Origin: Methylocapsa acidiphila B2
GTDB lineage: Bacteria > Pseudomonadota > Alphaproteobacteria > Rhizobiales > Beijerinckiaceae
Direction: 5' to 3'
Assembly (NCBI RefSeq): GCF_000427445.1
Contig: NZ_KE386496.1
Span: 2,495,504 to 2,559,503 of the forward strand
DNA: 64,000 bases
Shown here: piece after piece, positions 56,724 through 64,000 of the stretch
How the letters are laid out: every line of letters begins with the position of its first letter
How positions within the stretch are numbered: position 1 is the stretch's first letter
The notes under the pieces: model-generated
Database searches by the model: none
What the model was told of the DNA's origin: nothing
Seen by the model: the letters and a program-made list of their open reading frames with translations, nothing else
Position numbers and translations under genes: made by a program

Positions 56724-57896
56724 TCAGCCTTGCGATTCCATAAAGGCCTTCAAATCCGCCATCGACTTGAAATGATAGACGCCGCGTTCCGATTGGGCGT
56801 CGATCGATCCATCGGCGTACATGACGTAAGACGTGCCTTCGGATTCATAGCGGCCGGCGATCGCGAGGCCTTGGTCCGTGGGCGGCGAGTCCGGCTCTTC
56901 CAGTTCGCGCGAAAGCGTTTCGAATTCAGCCATCTCGTCCGGGCCTTGCGGCGGCGAGGCGATTCGGCTGGCGCCTGAACGACTCCTGGAGTCCCCGCCA
57001 ACCGATGGACCGAAGCCGGAAGCGACGTCCGTCCCGGTGGGCAGCCCCGCGCGGAACGACGCCGGCCCCTCTCCCGCACCAGCAGCGGCCACAGTCGAGG
57101 CGGGCGCCCCTGGTGCAAAGCTCGAGCTAGTTCCGCTGATTTCACGCGTTCCGGCCGCGACCGAACTCGAAGGCCCCATTCGGGCGGCGGGATCGCGCAA
57201 TGGCGCCCCGGGCGGCGAGCCGGCGACAACGGCGGGCCCGGAAATGCTGGGCGCGCCGACCGCTTGCCCAGGGCCGGGGCGTGATTTCGGCCAGGCCTCG
57301 ACCTTGGCCGCCACGAGCCGACGCACGTCCTCGATCGACGCGCGGGACATAGTCGCGGCGTCCCGCACCGCCTCGCCCGGTTGCGGCGGCGGAACGCGCG
57401 ATCGGCCGCGGTGAACGTCGATTTGCTCCACGACCCGCGGTGGCGGCAGCGGCGACGCGTTCTTGGCGTCAGCGATCCGGGGTTCGGGCGAAGCCGCGGC
57501 GGGCGGCGGCGCAAGGCTTGCCCCACGACGCTCGCCCCTTTCGAGCGGCGGCTCTTGGGAGGGCGGCGCTTCGGAAGGCAGCGCTTGGGACGGCTGCGCC
57601 TCTCGGGGTTGCGGCGCCGCCTCATCCAGCGGTCGGATCGCCGCCGCAACCTGCTCCTGCGGCAAGGGCAGCGGCGCGGCCTCGAGCGCGGCCTGCTCCA
57701 AGAACAGCCGTAGCCGGGTCAAGGCCTGCAGGATGAAACCGAGCGCAATGGTGACGATTCCGCAAGACAGCGCGGTCGCGCCGGCGATCACGCTCGACCA
57801 GCCGCGCTCGACGTTCACGATGCCATAGCCGAAAGAGACGGCTGCGGCGCCGCAAACCGAAAGCGCAAGCCCGAGGGCGAAAACCAAATAACTCAT
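56724..57896 (-). CDS. Proline-rich two-helix membrane protein of unknown function
   Basis: The 390-residue protein starts best at ATG 57896 (MSYLVFALGLALSVCGAAAVSFGYGIV), giving two membrane helices; the second is SSVIAGATALSCGIVTIALGFILQAL. A long cytoplasmic or periplasmic middle rich in proline, alanine and serine follows (residues about 85-320). A conserved-looking C-terminal domain of about 45 residues reads IAGRYESEGTSYVMYADGSIDAQSERGVYHFKSMADLKAFMESQ. That tail resembles modules seen on Hyphomicrobiales membrane proteins. Role unknown. It is divergent from sodB. Confidence 0.75.
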   Translation of the reverse strand: MSYLVFALGLALSVCGAAAVSFGYGIVNVERGWSSVIAGATALSCGIVTIALGFILQALTRLRLFLEQAALEAAPLPLPQEQVAAAIRPLDEAAPQPREAQPSQALPSEAPPSQEPPLERGERRGASLAPPPAAASPEPRIADAKNASPLPPPRVVEQIDVHRGRSRVPPPQPGEAVRDAATMSRASIEDVRRLVAAKVEAWPKSRPGPGQAVGAPSISGPAVVAGSPPGAPLRDPAARMGPSSSVAAGTREISGTSSSFAPGAPASTVAAAGAGEGPASFRAGLPTGTDVASGFGPSVGGDSRSRSGASRIASPPQGPDEMAEFETLSRELEEPDSPPTDQGLAIAGRYESEGTSYVMYADGSIDAQSERGVYHFKSMADLKAFMESQG

Positions 57897-58154
57897 CTGC
57901 CTTTGTCCACGCGCCGCTCCGCCTTTGACCCAGCCAGCTATGGCCAAGAGAGCCAGAAGTTAGCGCAAACCGAAGCGGCCGCAAAATTGCTCGCTTTCTG
58001 ACGGCCTCCCAGGGCACAGGAGATATACTATAACATTAGTCGAATTTATCCCGCCGCGGCGGTTGCCGGCTTTGGCGAGGCCGTTTACTTATGCCGCGCA
58101 TGCGGCCGCCGAGCGTCGGCTTCGTCGACCGCGTCGCGCTATCAGGAGCACCCT

Positions 58155-58754
58155 ATGTCCTTCACTCTGCCCGAACTTCCCTATGGCTACGAGTCCCTGC
58201 AACCCTATCTGTCCAAAGAGACTTTGGAATATCATCACGATAAGCACCACGCGACTTATGTGACCAACGCAAATAATCTCCTCAAGGACAGCGGCCTCGA
58301 AGGCAAGTCGCTCGAGGAGATCGTCAAGGATTCCTACGGCAAGAACGTCCCGCTGTTCAATAATGCGGCGCAGCATTACAATCATTCGGAATATTGGAAG
58401 TCGATCAAGCCGAATGGCGGCGGCGCCATTCCCGGCGCGCTGGAGAAAGCCCTGATCGACAGCTTCGGCTCGGTGGCCAAAGCCAAGGAAGATCTGGTTC
58501 AGGCCGGCGTGACCCAGTTCGGATCGGGCTGGGCTTGGCTCGCCGTCAAGGACGGCAAGATTTCGGTCTCGAAGACCGGCAACGCCGACAATCCGCTGAC
58601 CCAAGGCGCGACCCCGATCCTGACCGTCGACGTTTGGGAGCACACCTATTACATCGACTATCGCAATCGCCGCCCCGATTATCTGAAGGCTTTTGTCGAT
58701 AATCTGGTCAATTGGGAATATGTCGCGGAACGCTACGAGGCGGCGATCAAGTAA
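58155..58754 (+). CDS. sodB: Superoxide dismutase (Fe type)
   Basis: The 199-residue protein has all four metal ligands: His27 (EYHHDKHH), His77 (NAAQHYNHSEYW), and Asp159 and His163 (DVWEHTYYIDYRNRRPDYLKAF). The motifs FNNAAQHYNHSEYW and GSGWAWLAV indicate the Fe/Mn family; FNNAAQ and Ala/Gln placement favour iron. It detoxifies superoxide in the cytoplasm. AGGAG lies 8-12 nt before the ATG. A hairpin follows the stop. Confidence 0.97.
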   Translation: MSFTLPELPYGYESLQPYLSKETLEYHHDKHHATYVTNANNLLKDSGLEGKSLEEIVKDSYGKNVPLFNNAAQHYNHSEYWKSIKPNGGGAIPGALEKALIDSFGSVAKAKEDLVQAGVTQFGSGWAWLAVKDGKISVSKTGNADNPLTQGATPILTVDVWEHTYYIDYRNRRPDYLKAFVDNLVNWEYVAERYEAAIK

Positions 58755-58759
58755 TTTTT

Positions 58760-58793
58760 GGAGCGCCGCGCGGAGTCCGCGCCACGGCGCTCC
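58760..58793 (+). terminator. Hairpin after sodB
   Basis: GGAGCGCCG (58760-58768) pairs with CGGCGCTCC (58785-58793), with an additional inner pairing of CGCGG and CCGCG. It begins 5 nt after the stop. A TTTTT run precedes rather than follows the stem, so on the minus strand it would also make a terminator-like shape. Confidence 0.6.
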
Positions 58794-59098
58794 CCGAGAG
58801 CGAAAGCCTATCATCGGCCGCGCCCGCGCGGCCGCTTCCATCGCCCGGCCTCGGCGCTAGAGATCGGCCTTCTTCAAGTCTTCGATTTCGCGGATCGGCC
58901 CAGCGACCACGGCCTTTGGCCAACTTGGTCGAATACGCTGCGCGTGCGCGTTATCCGCCGAACTGCCCAACTCCGGGGTTCTGCTGTGCGCTCGTCTTTC
59001 GACAGACGACGCTTTCGACCGCGCGTCCCTTTGACCGCGCCGCGACGCCGCCAGCGCCAACGACTGGTTCGTAAACTACATAATCGCCCCCCCTTGCC
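58794..59098. other. Intergenic region between sodB and the lexA control site
   Basis: No convincing gene is present. Short arginine-rich readings on both strands have no family character. The region leads into the lexA operator at 59099. Confidence 0.4.
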
Positions 59099-59128
59099 GA
59101 ACGCAGCGCGAACATATTGGGTATGTTC
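59099..59128 (+). promoter_or_regulatory. LexA operators (alphaproteobacterial SOS box) upstream of lexA
   Basis: GAAC-N7-GAAC (59099-59113) is the direct-repeat SOS box of alphaproteobacteria. Its second half also forms a perfect dyad, GAACATA-TTGGG-TATGTTC (59110-59128), so a GAAC direct repeat and an inverted repeat overlap. The site is about 90-120 bp upstream of the lexA start and indicates autoregulation by LexA. Confidence 0.8.
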
Positions 59129-59216
59129 ACCGTTTGTGCGAAGCCCCGCAATGCTGTATCAGTCGGCGAGATCGAAGCGATTCGGAGCCGCGCGGCTCGG
59201 GAGAAGGCCAAGGCCC

Positions 59217-59930
59217 ATGTTGACCAAAAAGCAAAGCGAGCTCTTGCGCTTCATCCATGAGCGCCTCAAGGAGACCGGCGTGCCGCCCTCCTTCGACGAG
59301 ATGAAGGACGCGTTGGATCTGCGCTCCAAATCGGGCATCCACCGCCTGATCATCGCGCTCGAGGAGCGCGGATTCATCCGCCGCCTGCCCAATCGGGCCC
59401 GCGCGCTCGAGGTCTTGCGCCTGCCGGGCTCCTCGACGCCGGCGGAGCCCAATCGCAGCAAGAAATTCGCGCCGAGCGTCATCGAGGGGAATTTGGGCCG
59501 GGTCCGCCCCATGCCGGCGCACGCCGCCGACGATGATTTGGGACGTTCGGTCGTGGCCATTCCAGTGATGGGGCGAATCGCGGCGGGCACGCCGATCACC
59601 GCCCTACAGAACCGCAGCCATACGATCAGCCTGCCGCCCGACATGCTGCCGCAAGGCGAGCATTACGCGCTCGAAGTCCGCGGCGATTCCATGATCGAGG
59701 CCGGGATCTTCGATTCGGACACGGTCGTGATCCGCAAGCAGGATACGGCCGAGACCGGCGACATTGTCGTCGCCCTCATCGACGACGAGGAGGCGACCCT
59801 GAAGCGCTTGCGCCGGCGCGGCGCCTCGATCGCGCTCGAGGCCGCCAATCCCGCTTATGAGACGCGGATTTTCGGCCCGGACCGCGTCCGCATTCAAGGC
59901 AAGCTCGTAAGCCTCATTCGCCGCTATTGA
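59217..59930 (+). CDS. lexA: LexA repressor of the SOS response
   Basis: The 237-residue protein starts [65 protein letters not shown], the LexA winged HTH. The C-terminal S24 domain has the self-cleavage site Ala123-Gly124 in [10 protein letters not shown], the nucleophile Ser158 in [10 protein letters not shown] and Lys196 in EEATLKRL. RecA filaments trigger cleavage. The start at ATG 59217 is preferred because the upstream sequence holds the operator. It is convergent with comEC, 36 nt apart. Confidence 0.98.
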   Translation: MLTKKQSELLRFIHERLKETGVPPSFDEMKDALDLRSKSGIHRLIIALEERGFIRRLPNRARALEVLRLPGSSTPAEPNRSKKFAPSVIEGNLGRVRPMPAHAADDDLGRSVVAIPVMGRIAAGTPITALQNRSHTISLPPDMLPQGEHYALEVRGDSMIEAGIFDSDTVVIRKQDTAETGDIVVALIDDEEATLKRLRRRGASIALEAANPAYETRIFGPDRVRIQGKLVSLIRRY

Positions 59931-59966
59931 CCGCGGCGTCGGCTGGGCGACGCATCGGCCGTCATC

Positions 59967-62297
59967 CTAATCCAGCGGCGCGCCATCGTCGGCCTCGCCT
60001 TGCTCCAAAACAGGGCTGGTCGTCGTCTCGCCTTGGACGTCCGGTCCCAGGCTCAGCGGTTGCGGCGCCCGACCCCACAGGCGCTTCGGCGCGCGCGACC
60101 AGGGCCTGTCCTCATCCGCCGCGCGCGCCGTGCGGAATTCGACGCCTTTCGCTCCAAAAGACAAGGCGAGCGCGCCGGTCTGCTTCAATTTTTCGCGATC
60201 GATGACAATGCCGGCGGCGCAGCCGAAAGGCGCGAAATAGGGCGTCACGATAATATCGGCGCGGGCGCAATCCTCGGCGAAAGCGCGCCGATCGAGCACC
60301 AAAGCGACGGTTCGCCGGCCGGCCATGCGGCCGACGCAGCCGAGCCGATCGCAGTTGTCTTTTTGAACGGCGGCGCGGGCGGCCCGCCCGTCGGCGTCGG
60401 CCCGTAGCCATTGCTCGGCGGCGAAAAGGCTCGGCCGCAGCCCGATGACGGCGAGACGGCCGTCCGGTCCGCGCAACGCGGCAGAGTCGCCCGACGCCGC
60501 CACGGCGAGGTCGAAGGCGGGGCCGGAGGCTGCGCCGAGAAGCCCGATCAGAACGAGCGGAACAGCCATGGCGCGGAAAGACAGCGTCCGCCACAGCACG
60601 ATGGAAAGCAGGGCGAGGGTGAGAAAGACGATCGCCCAAGGCGCGAAGGCGGGGAGATGGATCGTCGCGCCGGGCAATTCGCCGACCTTCCGCGCCGCGA
60701 ACATGATGGAATCAATGCCGAAGCCGACATAGCGCCAAACCCAGGGATCGAGGCCGAGCGGATAGAGCAGCGCGCCGAGGAGCGCGCCGGGCACTGCGAA
60801 AATCTCGATCACGGTCAGGGTGAGCGGATTGCCGATCAGCACATAGGGGCTCAATTCGTGGAAATTAAAGGCCATGAAGGAGGCCGTGGCCGAGGTCGCG
60901 CAAAAGGTCGCGAAGAGCAGGCCCGCGGGGCCGCTCTGCAAATGCCGGCTCGCCTCCTCCCATAGCAGGCGCTTGCCTGCGCCGGCCACCGGCCGCGCCG
61001 CGACGAAGAGCGGTTCGGCGCGGTCGCTCAGCTTGGCGGCGATGCGGCCTTCATAGACGGCGACCAGCGCCGCGACTGCCGCGAAGGAGAGCTGAAAGCT
61101 CGCGCCCATGATGGCTTCCGGCTCGAGCAGAATCACGATCAGCGCGGCGAAGGCGAGATTGCGCATAGTCAGGGCCTGGCGGTCGAGCAGCACCGCGCCC
61201 AGCATGATCAGCGTCATGAACAAGGCGCGCTCTGTGCCCACGCGTGAGCCGGTCGCGACATCATAGAAGATCGCGCCCGCCATCGCGGCGGCGGCGGCCC
61301 ATTTCTTGATCGGATAGCGGAGGGCAAGTCCGCCGCTGAGCGCCAGAAGGCGGCGCAGGCCGACGAAGAAAATGGCCGCGACCAGCGTCATCTGGACGCC
61401 CGAAATGGTGATGATATGGAAAATTCCCGCTTCGCGAATCACGTCCTTCGCGGATTCGGAGAGGAGATCGCGCTTGCCGGTCACCATCGCCGCGGCGATC
61501 GCGCCGGCGTCGCCGCCAACGATCGCATCGATGCGGCGCGCGAGCGCGTTGCGGCCGCGATCGAGGGCCATCATGGCCGCGAGCATGGGGCCGGGCGGCG
61601 CGGGAGGGGCTGCGAGCTCGATCCGGCCCAGCGCATTGCCGACCGCGCCGAGCCGCGCGAACCAGGCGTCCCTGGCGAAATCATAGCCGCCGGGCAGGCT
61701 CGCGCGGGCGGGCGGCAGAAGCCGGGCTTTCAGGCGAACATAGGCGCCGGCGTCAAAGGGCGGCGTCCGACGGATCGAAAGCCGGACCCGAAAGGGCGTA
61801 TCCTGCCGCGCCAATCCTTCCGCCGCCACGATGCGCAAGATGAAGCGCGCGCCGGCGCGGCGAAAATCCATTTGCTCGACATAGCCCTCGACCGTCGCGA
61901 TCCGAACCCGGTCGATGACGGGGGCAGCGGCGCAGGCAGTCCGCCAGGCCGCCGAAAGCTCGCCGGCGAAAAAGGCGCAAAGGCCGCAGAGGATGAAAAA
62001 AGCAAGCCTATGGTCCCGCACGAACCAGGCGAGGCCTGCAAACAGAGCCGTCAAAGGCCCGATCAGCCAAAGCGAAGGCTCGCGGTCGGCGTAAAAATAG
62101 GCGAGCACACCGGCGCCGGCCGCGACCGGCAGCCAAAGGAAAAGCCGGCGAAGCGCGATCTCGGTCTCGGTCTCGAAGTCGCGCGCCAAACGGTCGAGAA
62201 GCCCTTCGAGACCCGCGCGCAGCCTCGCGGCGAGGCCGCCCGTCTTGGCCGCGCCGCCGTCGTCGATCGCCGTCCCGGCCGTCTCCGCCATCCGCAC
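59967..62297 (-). CDS. comEC: ComEC/Rec2 family DNA channel protein
   Basis: The 776-residue protein has an N-terminal DUF4131 region ([31 protein letters not shown], then [26 protein letters not shown]), the competence channel domain with [31 protein letters not shown] and [19 protein letters not shown], and many membrane helices. The C-terminal region keeps the position of the metallo-beta-lactamase domain but has no HxHxDH, as in other members of this order. ComEC moves transforming single-stranded DNA into the cytoplasm. It lies between lexA and gltX, a conserved arrangement in Hyphomicrobiales. Confidence 0.93.
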   Translation of the reverse strand: MRMAETAGTAIDDGGAAKTGGLAARLRAGLEGLLDRLARDFETETEIALRRLFLWLPVAAGAGVLAYFYADREPSLWLIGPLTALFAGLAWFVRDHRLAFFILCGLCAFFAGELSAAWRTACAAAPVIDRVRIATVEGYVEQMDFRRAGARFILRIVAAEGLARQDTPFRVRLSIRRTPPFDAGAYVRLKARLLPPARASLPGGYDFARDAWFARLGAVGNALGRIELAAPPAPPGPMLAAMMALDRGRNALARRIDAIVGGDAGAIAAAMVTGKRDLLSESAKDVIREAGIFHIITISGVQMTLVAAIFFVGLRRLLALSGGLALRYPIKKWAAAAAMAGAIFYDVATGSRVGTERALFMTLIMLGAVLLDRQALTMRNLAFAALIVILLEPEAIMGASFQLSFAAVAALVAVYEGRIAAKLSDRAEPLFVAARPVAGAGKRLLWEEASRHLQSGPAGLLFATFCATSATASFMAFNFHELSPYVLIGNPLTLTVIEIFAVPGALLGALLYPLGLDPWVWRYVGFGIDSIMFAARKVGELPGATIHLPAFAPWAIVFLTLALLSIVLWRTLSFRAMAVPLVLIGLLGAASGPAFDLAVAASGDSAALRGPDGRLAVIGLRPSLFAAEQWLRADADGRAARAAVQKDNCDRLGCVGRMAGRRTVALVLDRRAFAEDCARADIIVTPYFAPFGCAAGIVIDREKLKQTGALALSFGAKGVEFRTARAADEDRPWSRAPKRLWGRAPQPLSLGPDVQGETTTSPVLEQGEADDGAPLD

Positions 62298-62473
62298 ATC
62301 CGAAGCCGCGTCCCCGGCGTCGTCGCGCGGACGCTCCGATCAGCCGAGCCCGCCGCCGAGGTCCCTTTTCTTTCGGCGTTTCCATGTTACACGACCCGAC
62401 GCGGCGCGTAAGGCCGAGGAGCCGACCCGCCAATGATTTTCTCCAAGCTTTCAAACGTGCAGGAATTCCGGTC

Positions 62474-63895
62474 ATGACCGATGCTGTGGTCACGCGCTTC
62501 GCCCCGTCGCCAACGGGATTTCTCCATATCGGCGGAGCCCGCACGGCGCTGTTCAACTGGCTCTACGCGCGCCACGCCGGCGGCCGCATGTTGCTGCGCA
62601 TCGAGGACACCGATCGCGAGCGATCGACCGAGGCCGCGATCGCGGCGATTCTCGACGGACTTTCCTGGCTCGGCCTCGATTGGGACGGCGAGGCGGTCCA
62701 TCAATTCCGCCGCGCCTCGCGCCATCGCGAAGTCGCCGAAAGCCTGCTCGCCTCGGGAGACGCCTATCTTTGCTATGCGACGCCGCAAGAGCTCGAGGAA
62801 ATGCGGGAGAAGGCCCGCGCCGAAGGACGCCCGCCGCGTTATGACGGGCGCTGGCGCGAACGGCCCGCTTCGCAAGCCCCGGCCGGCGTCGCCCCCGTCG
62901 TGCGCCTCAAGGCGCCGCAAGAGGGCGAGACCGTGCTCGACGACAAGGTTCAAGGTCGGGTGAGCTTCGCCAACAAGGATCTCGACGATTTCATCCTGCT
63001 GCGCTCGGACGGGACGCCGACTTTCATGCTCGCCGTGGTCGTGGACGATCATGACATGGGCGTCACGCAAATCATCCGCGGCGACGACCATTTGACCAAC
63101 GCGGCGCGGCAGATGCAGATCTATGAGGCGCTCGGCTGGACCGCGCCCGGCATGGCCCATATTCCGCTGATCCATGGCGCGGACGGCGCGAAACTCTCGA
63201 AGCGCCACGGCGCGCTCGGGGTCGACGCCTATCGCGCCATGGGCTATTTGCCGGAGGCGTTGCGCAACTACCTCGTCAGGCTCGGCTGGAGCCACGGCGA
63301 TAAGGAATTCTTCTCGACGCAGGAGATGATCGACGCGTTCGATCTCGGCCATGTCGGCCGTTCGCCGGCGCGTTTCGACTTCGTCAAGCTCGAGAGCATG
63401 AACGGCCATTATATTCGGGCGAGCCGCGACGCCGACCTCGTTGCGGCGCTCGAAGCGACCACGCCCTATCTGCCGCCGGGCGGCGGCGACCCGATCGCGT
63501 TCGACGACGAGACGCGGACGAAATTGCGCGCAGCCATGCCGGGCTTGAAGGAGCGCGCGAAGACCTTGGTCGAGCTGCTCGACGGCGCCGCCTATCTCTT
63601 CGCCAAGCGGCCGCTCGTCTTGGACGCCAAGGCGCTGGCCCTTCTCGACGCGGTCGGACGCGCCCATATCGCCAGCCTTTTGCCCCGTTTCGCCTCGCTC
63701 GAGACCTGGTCGGCGAAAGGGGCCGAAGCCGCTGTGCGCGACTATGTCGAAGAAACCAAGGTGAAGCTCGGTCAGGTCGCACAGCCTTTGCGCGCCGCGC
63801 TGACCGGCCGCGCGACGTCGCCAGGCATTTTCGACGTGCTGGAAGTGCTCGGCCGGGAAGAGAGCCTCGCCCGACTCCAGGACCAGGCCCATTGA
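62474..63895 (+). CDS. gltX: Glutamyl-tRNA synthetase
   Basis: The 473-residue protein starts at ATG 62474 with [29 protein letters not shown] (HIGG form of the HIGH motif) and has [16 protein letters not shown] (KLSKR form of KMSKS). The C-terminal anticodon-binding helical domain ends with [26 protein letters not shown]. It charges tRNA(Glu) and in many members of this order also tRNA(Gln) with a second paralogue. An earlier frame start at 62384 would add residues with no family character. It is divergent from comEC. Confidence 0.97.
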   Translation: MTDAVVTRFAPSPTGFLHIGGARTALFNWLYARHAGGRMLLRIEDTDRERSTEAAIAAILDGLSWLGLDWDGEAVHQFRRASRHREVAESLLASGDAYLCYATPQELEEMREKARAEGRPPRYDGRWRERPASQAPAGVAPVVRLKAPQEGETVLDDKVQGRVSFANKDLDDFILLRSDGTPTFMLAVVVDDHDMGVTQIIRGDDHLTNAARQMQIYEALGWTAPGMAHIPLIHGADGAKLSKRHGALGVDAYRAMGYLPEALRNYLVRLGWSHGDKEFFSTQEMIDAFDLGHVGRSPARFDFVKLESMNGHYIRASRDADLVAALEATTPYLPPGGGDPIAFDDETRTKLRAAMPGLKERAKTLVELLDGAAYLFAKRPLVLDAKALALLDAVGRAHIASLLPRFASLETWSAKGAEAAVRDYVEETKVKLGQVAQPLRAALTGRATSPGIFDVLEVLGREESLARLQDQAH

Positions 63896-63925
63896 CCGGG
63901 CGCGGCGATGGACTACGGGGTTCGC

Positions 63926-63944
63926 AACCGGACAGAAACCGGTT
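63926..63944 (+). terminator. Hairpin after gltX
   Basis: AACCGG (63926-63931) and CCGGTT (63939-63944) form a 6-bp stem with a 7-nt loop, 31 nt after the gltX stop. There is no U-tract. A possible promoter with TTGAAC and TAGTAT spaced by 17 bp lies just beyond, near 63,958-63,986, and probably serves a gene outside the window. Confidence 0.4.
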
Positions 63945-64000
63945 CGTCCCGGCGGCTTGAACGGGGACCGCGCATAAGATAGTATTTTTGCGTCGCATCA

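Noticed and set aside
62387-63892. 501-codon minus-strand frame opposite gltX
   Set aside because: Antisense shadow; gltX has both synthetase signature motifs and full length.

Overview
The window comes from a GC-rich alphaproteobacterium of the order Hyphomicrobiales. The chromosomal genes (topA-rnr-DUF983, rpmG/recO, dxr-rseP-bamA-lpxD-fabZ, lexA-comEC-gltX) and a GAAC-N7-GAAC type LexA box fit that order. A methanotroph-like family (Beijerinckiaceae/Methylocystaceae) is only a guess from protein style.

Positions 1 to about 31,700 are one end of an integrative and conjugative element (ICE) of the type known from Mesorhizobium symbiosis islands. Read on the minus strand from 10.3 kb downward, it carries a divergent HTH/antiactivator pair (qseC/qseM), a two-frame DUF6499-DUF2285 activator (fseA-like), an excisionase-like HTH protein (rdfS-like), and a tightly overlapping replication, partition and transfer operon: repA, parA, a ribbon-helix-helix protein, DUF2840, the traF peptidase, DUF736, a lytic transglycosylase and the relaxase rlxS, which is cut by the window edge. 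Three iteron-like repeats, a DnaA-box-like site and an AT-rich tract lie inside the 3' part of repA. A complete IS66-family element with 8-bp target duplications separates the lytic transglycosylase from rlxS.

Positions 10.5-28.5 kb hold ICE maintenance and establishment genes (two DUF736 proteins in all, DUF2493, a Toprim protein, a large methyltransferase/strawberry-notch helicase, ParB-like and ArdC proteins, several conserved genes of unknown function). They surround one cargo gene of visibly lower GC: a 1260-residue protein with a lipoprotein signal, a long extracytoplasmic propeller-like region, membrane segments and a C-terminal cytoplasmic NACHT/STAND ATPase. This is the best candidate in the window for an undescribed, probably defensive, system. 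Three ICE genes (the helicase, parB-like and ardC) share a structured leader next to their ribosome binding sites, with base changes that preserve pairing.

The ICE ends with an IS5/IS427-group element inserted in the 3' end of a tyrosine integrase gene, then the integrase, direct repeats and a 3' tRNA(Arg)-like fragment at 31,664-31,697 that is the probable attachment site. From 31.7 to 34.1 kb lie an AraC-type regulator, a divergent SDR oxidoreductase and debris ending in a second tRNA 3' fragment.

From 34.4 kb the sequence looks chromosomal: a Tat-exported phospholipase C, a DUF1348 protein, topA-rnr, DUF302, DUF983, an MFS transporter, rpmG, recO, a quinone oxidoreductase, and the envelope genes fabZ, lpxD, bamA, rseP and dxr. 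A proline-rich membrane protein, sodB, SOS-boxed lexA, comEC and gltX follow. The lpxD product lacks the expected catalytic histidine and the C-terminal extension, and lpxA/lpxB are not in their usual place after fabZ.
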